Below, one piece after another: positions 30,940 through 35,829 of a DNA stretch of 35,829 nucleotides (its first letter is position 1; each line of letters starts with the position of its first letter). The notes beneath the pieces were generated by a model that ran no database searches, was not told where the DNA came from, and saw only the letters and a program-made list of their open reading frames with translations. Source of the DNA: Kineosporia sp. R_H_3. GTDB taxonomy: Bacteria; Actinomycetota; Actinomycetes; Actinomycetales; Kineosporiaceae. A program made the position numbers and the translations under genes. Location of the stretch: positions 1 through 35,829 of the forward strand of contig NZ_MWLL01000234.1 of NCBI RefSeq assembly GCF_002198675.1. The letters run 5' to 3'.

Positions 30940-32094
30940 TCATGCGGTGCCGGGGAGGCGGACGCACGTGCCCTCGTCGGCGACCTCGCAGCGGACGACC
31001 GTCACCCCGCCGGCGGCCCCGGGAACGCCGAGCGGGATCGTCAGCCGGTAGTGCCGTGAGTCCTGCTCCCACACGAGGTCGGGCGCACGCTCCCAGGCCG
31101 CGGTGGCGACGGGCGGCGGGAGGCGAGGGACGTCCCGGGGGGTGCCGGTGCGCAGGTCGACGGCCGTGAACCACGACCGAGCGTCGACGACGTAGCGGCC
31201 GTCGGGTGACATGGCCGGTGCGTCCCTCCGCGAGCAGCCCTCCCAGACCCGCAGGATGTCCGAGCCCTTGAGCCGGACGACCCGGGCGTCGACGGTCGGG
31301 GCCGGGCAGCGGGACGAGAGCATGAACTGCTCGACGAGCAGCCGGTCGCCCGCCCTCGACACGAGATCCTCGGAGTTCGACAGCCCCGCGACCCGCACGA
31401 GCGCCGTCTGCCCCGGGGTCCAGACGAAGGGGATGCCGACGCCGCCCTGGTCCGGCTCGGTGACGAGCACGTCGTCACCGACCCACCCGACCGGGGTCGT
31501 GTCCTGCCCGACGAGCGCCGTGTCGACGAGACCGTCGTCGGACACCCGTCGCACCTGCAGCTCGAAACGCAGGTCGACGCCCGAGGCCCGGTCCCCGAAC
31601 TGCAGGTGGGTCGCGTAGAGCGAGCCGTCGGGCGAGACCACCCGGGGTGCGCCGTCGGCGTCCCTGGGGACCTCGATGCCGGTGGGCGCGAGCGTGGCGT
31701 CGACGTCCGTCGACGTCGGCAGCGCGGCGACCCAGGTCATGATCTTCTCGGAGAGCGGGTCCGTCACGTCGTCGACCGGTCGTCGGGTGGGCGCGTCCAG
31801 GAGCGTCACCGAACCGGTGGGTCGCGGCGTCCGGACGGCGGGCAGCTCCTCCGACCGCACGGCAGGGCCCGGCAACGCCGTCGCGACGGCGACGGCGAGC
31901 ACCGTCCCCAGCGCGGCCCCGCCCGCGACGGCGGCCCGCCGCCGGCGTCTGGCCGTCCGGTAGCGCCCGACCACGGCCCGCACCGGCACCGGACCCGCCG
32001 CCGTCCCCACCGCGTCCGCGACGGCACCGAGCTCGGAGCGCAGCATCAGCTCGAGGTCGGGGCCGACGCCGTCCGCGTCGTGGGTGAGGCTCAT
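30940..32094 (-). CDS. Membrane-anchored anti-sigma-like protein (paralog 2)
   Basis: A 384-residue single-pass protein. About 55 cytosolic residues with an acidic helix (LELMLRSELGAVADAVG) are followed by RYRTARRRRR and one membrane helix (AVAGGAALGTVLAVAVATALPG, about 56-77). A large extracytoplasmic beta-rich domain follows, with two SPDG strands (SPDGSLYATHLQF, SPDGRYVVDARSW) reminiscent of TolB-like blades. It ends VVRCEVADEGTCVRLPG, an arrangement shared with the paralog at 32738-33997. ATG 32094 overlaps the stop of the preceding sigma factor gene in ATGA, so the pair is translated together. The coupling and topology suggest that it holds the sigma factor inactive at the membrane and responds to an outside signal. 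No zinc-binding ZAS motif is seen. Confidence 0.82.
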   Translation of the reverse strand: MSLTHDADGVGPDLELMLRSELGAVADAVGTAAGPVPVRAVVGRYRTARRRRRAAVAGGAALGTVLAVAVATALPGPAVRSEELPAVRTPRPTGSVTLLDAPTRRPVDDVTDPLSEKIMTWVAALPTSTDVDATLAPTGIEVPRDADGAPRVVSPDGSLYATHLQFGDRASGVDLRFELQVRRVSDDGLVDTALVGQDTTPVGWVGDDVLVTEPDQGGVGIPFVWTPGQTALVRVAGLSNSEDLVSRAGDRLLVEQFMLSSRCPAPTVDARVVRLKGSDILRVWEGCSRRDAPAMSPDGRYVVDARSWFTAVDLRTGTPRDVPRLPPPVATAAWERAPDLVWEQDSRHYRLTIPLGVPGAAGGVTVVRCEVADEGTCVRLPGTA

Positions 32095-32660
32095 CGGGTC
32101 ACCCGCCCCTCGTCGTCCACGACGGCGAGCCCGCTCTCGAGCATCGCCGCCCGCAGCGTCGCGAGCGCCCGGTGGGTCTGGCTCTTCACCGTGCCCGTGG
32201 TGCACCCGAGCAGCGCCGCGGTCTCGGCCTCGGAGAGGTCCTCGTAGAACCGCAGCACCACGGTCGCCCGCTGGCCCCGCGGCAGCCGGGCCAGGTGCGG
32301 CCAGAGCACCGACCGGTGGAGCACCGACTCGAGGTCGTCGGCCGGGGTCGCACCCGGTGCGGCGAGCGGCCGGCCGCCGGCGTCCGCGGGCTCGGCCACG
32401 GCCGACTCACGACCGCGGTGCCGTCGCCACCACGACGTGTACGTCGTGACCATCGTGCGCTTGACGTAGCCCTCGACGGCCCCGGTGTCCCGGATCCGCG
32501 GCCACGCCACGTAGGTCTTCGCGAGCGCGGTCTGGACGAGGTCCTCGGCCGACGACCGGTCGCCGGTGAGCAGGTAGGCGACGCGCAGCAGCGCGTTCCA
32601 GCGCGCGGCGACGAACGCCGTGAGGTGCGCGACGTCCGCACCCTCCTGCGACCTGCTCAC
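32091..32660 (-). CDS. SigE-family ECF RNA polymerase sigma factor (paralog 2)
   Basis: A 189-residue sigma factor that directs RNA polymerase to specific promoters. The region 2 start FVAARWNALLRVAYLLTGDRSSAEDLVQTALAKTYVAW and the core recognition part YVKRTMVTTYTSWWRRHRGRE are typical of the actinobacterial SigE family. Region 4 contains LPRGQRATVVLRFYEDLSEAETAALLGCTTGTVKSQTHRAL, including the helix-turn-helix. I chose GTG 32660 over ATG 32681 for three reasons. GGGAG lies just upstream of it. The likely -10 box ends only 14 bases before the ATG. And the distance from the start to FVA (16 residues) is then identical to the paralog. It is followed by its membrane partner with a four-base overlap. 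Confidence 0.93.
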   Translation of the reverse strand: MSRSQEGADVAHLTAFVAARWNALLRVAYLLTGDRSSAEDLVQTALAKTYVAWPRIRDTGAVEGYVKRTMVTTYTSWWRRHRGRESAVAEPADAGGRPLAAPGATPADDLESVLHRSVLWPHLARLPRGQRATVVLRFYEDLSEAETAALLGCTTGTVKSQTHRALATLRAAMLESGLAVVDDEGRVTR

Positions 32661-32695
32661 CGGCTCCCGTCCGCTCCGCATCCCCTGTCACGGGC

Positions 32696-32725
32696 TACGA
32701 CGCGAACGGGGTCCGGCGGGTTGTC
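32696..32725 (-). promoter_or_regulatory. Sigma-pair promoter element (copy 2)
   Basis: On the minus strand GACAAC (32725-32720), 16 bases, then GCGTCGTA (32703-32696), which would start transcription near 32689, about 29 bases before GTG 32660. The same two boxes with identical spacing precede the paralogous sigma gene at 34599, which suggests an autoregulated ECF-type promoter. Confidence 0.65.
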
Positions 32726-32737
32726 GTCGCCCGGCGT

Positions 32738-33997
32738 TCAGGTCTGCGCCCGCACGCACGACCCGTCCGCGACCGCGCACCGCACGATCGTCGCGGACCG
32801 CAGGTCGCCGTCGAGGTGCAGCACGACCTGGACGTGGGCGCCGTCCGACTCCCAGATCGGCGTCGCGGCGCCGATCGGCAGCTCCGGCCCCGGCCGGCCG
32901 GCCGGCTCGCCGGTCGCCATCGAGCGGACCGTGAGCTCGTCCCCCGACCCGACGAACCACGCGCCGTCGGGCGAGACGAGCTCGGTGTCGGGCACGACGC
33001 ACCCGAGCATCCGGTTGCCGGTCTCCGCCCCGCCCTCGAACCGCTTGGCCGCCGTCTGGACCGTCGGCGCACCGCCGACCTCCGGGCACCCCTGGAAGCT
33101 CGGCAGCGTGAACTCGACGACGTCGCCGCGCAGCGACGTGAGCGCCACCGGGTCCCCGCTGTCGGGGGCGGTGGGGATCAGGTCGTCGCGCGGTTCGAGC
33201 GCGTCGCCGCGCAGCACGCGGGGCAGCGTGCCGTCCGCGTCCGTGACGAGCACCTTCCCGTCGAACCAGCCCCGGACGACGGTCCGGTCCGGCACGGTGC
33301 GCCGCGTGACGACCGAGTCGTCGGCGACCCTGCGGACGACGAGGACGGTCGACGGCTTCGGCGCCGCGGCCGTGGCCGTCGTCCCCGAGTAGGCGTACTG
33401 CGTGCCGTCCGGGCTGACCGCCGCGTCGAGCACGAACAGGGTGTCGACCGGGGACCACCGGCCGCCCGCGAGCCAGCCGAGCTCCATCGCGTAGTCGTCG
33501 CCACCCGTGCCCTGGTCGCTGAACCAGGCGAGCAGCAGCCCGCGGTCGGTCGCCCCGTGCGGGATCGCGAACCGGCCGCGGCCCGCGACGCCCTCGGGGA
33601 GCTGCGTCTGCGCACCGCCCCACCGCACGACGCCGTCCTGCGACGCGGGCAGCCGCTCGACGGCGGGCACCGGACCGGCGGGCAGGGCCGCCACCCACGA
33701 CCTCACGTCGCGGGGCGGCGGGGACGGCGTCACGGCGGGCCCGCCGTCGGCGCGCAGCTGCGGGGCGACGACACCGAACCCGACCGCGAGCACGAGCGCC
33801 GTCGCGAGCGCACCCCCTGCGGTCACGACCGCCGTGCGACGACGCCGGGCCGCGCGGCCGCGGGCGAGCAGGGCCTGGGTCGGGGCAGGCGTCCCCTGGT
33901 CGGCGGCGGCGCCGGCGACGCCGCCGAGCTCGGCGCGCAGCAGGGTCTCGAGGTCGACGTCCTCCGGACCTCCGGCCGGGATGCGGGTCGCGTTCAT
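32738..33997 (-). CDS. Membrane-anchored anti-sigma-like protein (paralog 1)
   Basis: A 419-residue single-pass protein built like the paralog downstream. It has an acidic cytosolic helix (DLETLLRAELGGVAG), ARGRAARRRR, one membrane helix (AVVTAGGALATALVLAVGFGVVAP, about 56-79), a Pro-rich spacer and an extracytoplasmic beta-rich domain with SPDGTQYAYSG and SPDGAWFVGSG. It ends IVRCAVADGSCVRAQT. The shared last block (C, then A-D, G, C-V-R) shows common ancestry although the middles have diverged strongly, so the two may sense different signals. ATG 33997 overlaps the sigma factor stop (ATGA). The role as anti-sigma factor is inferred from coupling and topology. Confidence 0.82.
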   Translation of the reverse strand: MNATRIPAGGPEDVDLETLLRAELGGVAGAAADQGTPAPTQALLARGRAARRRRTAVVTAGGALATALVLAVGFGVVAPQLRADGGPAVTPSPPPRDVRSWVAALPAGPVPAVERLPASQDGVVRWGGAQTQLPEGVAGRGRFAIPHGATDRGLLLAWFSDQGTGGDDYAMELGWLAGGRWSPVDTLFVLDAAVSPDGTQYAYSGTTATAAAPKPSTVLVVRRVADDSVVTRRTVPDRTVVRGWFDGKVLVTDADGTLPRVLRGDALEPRDDLIPTAPDSGDPVALTSLRGDVVEFTLPSFQGCPEVGGAPTVQTAAKRFEGGAETGNRMLGCVVPDTELVSPDGAWFVGSGDELTVRSMATGEPAGRPGPELPIGAATPIWESDGAHVQVVLHLDGDLRSATIVRCAVADGSCVRAQT

Positions 33998-34599
33998 CGG
34001 GCGTCTCCCTCCGTCGTGGACGTGGTCGGGCTGCCGGCAGCGGGTGGCGCGCCGGCCGCGACCGGGACGCCGTCCCGCATCGCGGCGCGCAGCGTCGTGA
34101 GCGCCCGGTGGGTCTGGCTCTTCACGGTGCCGACGCTGCAGCCGAGCGCCTCGGCGGTCTCGATCTCGGACAGGTCCTCGTAGAACCGCAGGACGACGGC
34201 GGCGCGCTGCCCGCGGGGCAGCGCGGCCAGGTGCGGCCAGAGCACCGAGCGGGAGAGCACCGACTCCAGGTCCTCGGCGGCGCCGTCCCGGCCGAGCCGG
34301 TCACGGACGACGCCCGCGCGGTCGGCGACCTCGGGCACCGTGCGCTCACGTCCGCGGTGCCGCCGCCACCACGAGGTGTACGTCGTGACCATGGTCCGCT
34401 TCACGTACGGCTCGGCGGCCGAGACGTCCCGCAGCCGGCCCCACGCGACGTACGTCTTCGTCAGGGCGGTCTGGACCAGGTCCTCGGCGGTGGCGCGGTC
34501 GCCGGTGAGCAGGTAGCCGGTGCGCAGCAGGGCGGTCCAGCGCGTGGCGACGAAGGAGGTGAACTCCTCGTCCCGCGGGCGCCGTTCGTCTGGTCCCAT
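33994..34599 (-). CDS. SigE-family ECF RNA polymerase sigma factor (paralog 1)
   Basis: A 201-residue sigma factor with region 2 (FVATRWTALLRTGYLLTGDRATAEDLVQTALTKTYVAW, then YVKRTMVTTYTSWWRRHRGRE) and region 4 (LPRGQRAAVVLRFYEDLSEIETAEALGCSVGTVKSQTHRAL) almost the same as in the paralog at 32091-32660; only the linker and the tail differ. The ATG at 34599 has GGAGGGG three bases upstream, better than an in-frame ATG 36 bases earlier. It overlaps its membrane partner gene by four bases. The near identity of the DNA-binding parts suggests overlapping regulons and mutual activation of the two pairs. Confidence 0.94.
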   Translation of the reverse strand: MGPDERRPRDEEFTSFVATRWTALLRTGYLLTGDRATAEDLVQTALTKTYVAWGRLRDVSAAEPYVKRTMVTTYTSWWRRHRGRERTVPEVADRAGVVRDRLGRDGAAEDLESVLSRSVLWPHLAALPRGQRAAVVLRFYEDLSEIETAEALGCSVGTVKSQTHRALTTLRAAMRDGVPVAAGAPPAAGSPTTSTTEGDAR

Positions 34600-34646
34600 G
34601 GTCCCCTCCAGCCGGTGGCCGCACCGCGCGGGCACCGTCGCCGGGG

Positions 34647-34676
34647 TACGACGCGATCCGTCCCCGGGACGTTGTC
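34647..34676 (-). promoter_or_regulatory. Sigma-pair promoter element (copy 1)
   Basis: On the minus strand GACAAC (34676-34671), 16 bases, then GCGTCGTA (34654-34647), about 48 bases before the ATG at 34599. It matches copy 2 in both boxes and spacing, while the bases between are different, as expected for conserved -35 and -10 elements read by the encoded sigma factor. Confidence 0.65.
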
Positions 34677-34693
34677 GGGCCCGGGCGGTCTGT

Positions 34694-35677
34694 TCAGACG
34701 TAGACGTTCTCCGCCTCGTCCAGGAGCGCGCCGGCCTCGACCGGCCCCAGCCTCGCGACGAGCGCGAGCGCGCCCGCGTCGTCCGGCATCCTCGTCGAGA
34801 GGAGCACGAGCGTGACGTCCGGGCGCGCCACGAGGACGTACGGGTCGCCGGTCCCGCCGGACCCGACCGGCCTGCGCCAGATCGTCACCCCGGCGCCGGG
34901 CGACGGCAGCCTGCGGCACAGCCCGGTCGGCTCGCCGACGGGCAGGTCGGGCGGGCACTCGCCGGCCCGCTCGGCGGCGGTCAGCGGCGCGAACTCGTGG
35001 ACGCTCACGGACTCGTCGGCGGCGAGGTACTCCAGCTCGAGGACCCCGGTGGTCGCGTTGGCGGTCAGCGAGCTCAGCGCGGCGCCGGGGGCGTCGTAGG
35101 CGTACGGCTGCGGCGTCAGCGCGGTGACCTTCCCGGCCCGGAAGCCCGGGCCCAGCAGCTGGCTCGCGACGACGACGAGGACGACAAGGGCGACGACCCC
35201 CGGCGCGGCCACGAACCGCAGCGGCCCCCGACCGTTGACGAGCGCGTCCGCGGACGCCGCCGACAGCGGGCCGAACGCCACCGCGAGCGCCGCGGCGACG
35301 AGGGTGAGGAGCAGGGAGGACCGCAGGACGCCGAGCAGCACGGCCACCGCCGCGACGAGCAGGACCAGCGCCACCGGCACGGCGGCGAGCGCGACGACCC
35401 AGGGCCGCCGGACCCGGAAGGCCGCCAGCGCACCCGCGAAAGCGACGAGCAGGACGAGCGGGGAGACGAGGACGGCGGCGTACAGCCGGGGGCTGCCGAT
35501 GCAGCTGTCCCCCTCGCAGCCCGGCAGGACCACCCGCGAGACGAGCACGACGAGGGCCATGAGGACGACGAAGGCGATCTCGGCGACGAGACCGGCCAGC
35601 TCGGCGGTCGCCGCCCCGCGACCGGCGCCGCCGGAGGAGGTCGCGCGCGCCCCGGGTGCCGACCGGCCGGTGATCAT
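34694..35677 (-). CDS. Multi-pass membrane protein with exported C-terminal domain, unrecognised
   Basis: A 327-residue protein with about five hydrophobic helices in the first 185 residues (IAFVVLMALVVLVSRVVL, LYAAVLVSPLVLLVAFAGALAAF, WVVALAAVPVALVLLVAAVAVLLGVL, a weaker one, and VVALVVLVVVASQLLG). A soluble, probably extracytoplasmic part of about 140 residues with strands such as VLELEYLAADESVSVHEF and DVTLVLLSTRMPDD follows. A CEGDSC pair lies in the first outer loop, and a second Cys pair (GECPPDLPVGEPTGLC) in the outer domain. I recognise no family. ATG 35677 has GGGAGG about 12 bases upstream, a long spacing. It lies directly upstream of the sigma pairs on the same strand, but a promoter separates them, so it is probably transcribed separately. 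Confidence 0.78.
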   Translation of the reverse strand: MITGRSAPGARATSSGGAGRGAATAELAGLVAEIAFVVLMALVVLVSRVVLPGCEGDSCIGSPRLYAAVLVSPLVLLVAFAGALAAFRVRRPWVVALAAVPVALVLLVAAVAVLLGVLRSSLLLTLVAAALAVAFGPLSAASADALVNGRGPLRFVAAPGVVALVVLVVVASQLLGPGFRAGKVTALTPQPYAYDAPGAALSSLTANATTGVLELEYLAADESVSVHEFAPLTAAERAGECPPDLPVGEPTGLCRRLPSPGAGVTIWRRPVGSGGTGDPYVLVARPDVTLVLLSTRMPDDAGALALVARLGPVEAGALLDEAENVYV

Positions 35678-35700
35678 GGTTCGACGGTACCTCCCGGCGG

Positions 35701-35768
35701 TCAGGCACCCGGGACGTCCGCAGAACGGGTCGCTGACGGGGCGCGGGACGTACCCGCCTGGTGCCTGA
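35701..35768. repeat. 9-bp inverted repeat flanking a short hairpin
   Basis: TCAGGCACC (35701-35709) and GGTGCCTGA (35760-35768) are exact reverse complements 50 bases apart. Inside lies GCGGG-ACGTA-CCCGC, which could be a terminator for the partial minus-strand gene at the window edge. No other structure was recognised. Confidence 0.5.
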
Positions 35769-35780
35769 GCGGCGGGCGGG

Positions 35781-35829
35781 TCAGGCGGTGGCGGACGTCG
35801 GCCAGCCGAGGCCGGTGGAGCGGGCGGCG
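35781..35829 (-). CDS. Possible C-terminal end of a gene continuing beyond the window
   Basis: A minus-strand frame entering from the right edge reads ARSTGLGWPTSATA and stops in TGA at 35783-35781. The only support is an open frame of about 15 codons followed by a hairpin, so this may be a gene end or chance. No product can be named. Confidence 0.3.
   Translation of the reverse strand, partial: AARSTGLGWPTSATA

Overview
The window is GC-rich throughout, with strong G/C preference at third codon positions, many GTG starts and stop/start overlaps of the ATGA or GTGA type. It carries type VII secretion genes, actinobacterial sigma-factor pairs and leaderless-looking promoters. This points to a high-GC Gram-positive (Actinomycetota), plausibly a Micrococcales member of the Cellulomonas kind. 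The genus is inference, because there is no rRNA or other marker in the window.

Positions 1-12649 hold a type VII secretion (T7SS) effector locus. A Ser/Thr kinase (partial, minus strand) is divergent from a plus-strand operon made of an EspC/WXG100-like small protein, an unrecognised 236-residue protein, a WXG100 protein, a 1572-residue YD/RHS polymorphic toxin and a small candidate immunity protein. The toxin ends in a PD-(D/E)xK-like nuclease tip. A convergent minus-strand block holds the three-ATPase-domain EssC/EccC motor with an N-terminal FHA domain, translationally coupled to a DUF4291 gene. The tip and immunity gene look less GC-rich than the shell, as expected for exchangeable toxin-immunity cassettes. 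Other membrane-core genes (EccB, EccD, EccE, mycosin) are absent from the window and may lie beyond its left edge.

Positions 12675-17251: a DUF234-type ATPase with a C-terminal ExK nuclease-like domain sits just upstream of the secretion ATPase. It is preceded by a striking AT-rich 14-bp inverted repeat that overlaps a leaderless-looking promoter. Divergent from it is a copper cassette (csoR, copZ-like, copA) with a recognisable CsoR operator over the -10 element.

Positions 17257-24624, mostly minus strand: a VOC/glyoxalase-like protein; a 359-bp gene-free stretch with hairpins and a 19-bp perfect inverted repeat; lycopene cyclase; a PAS-GGDEF diguanylate cyclase; a DUF3592 membrane protein; and a 5-oxoprolinase operon (pxpA, GNAT, pxpB, pxpC, small membrane protein).

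Positions 24659-35829: a tightly overlapping plus-strand trio of membrane genes (fenitrothion-hydrolase-type protein, CPBP protease, unknown anchored protein). Then come a secreted protein with three Ig-like repeats and a Trp-rich tail, an unusual in-frame fusion of a Gfo/Idh/MocA oxidoreductase with a DUF6461-like domain, and two tandem paralogous sigma-factor/membrane-anti-sigma-like pairs. Each pair is preceded by the same GACAAC-N16-GCGTCGTA element. A multi-pass membrane protein and the last codons of a possible further gene close the window.
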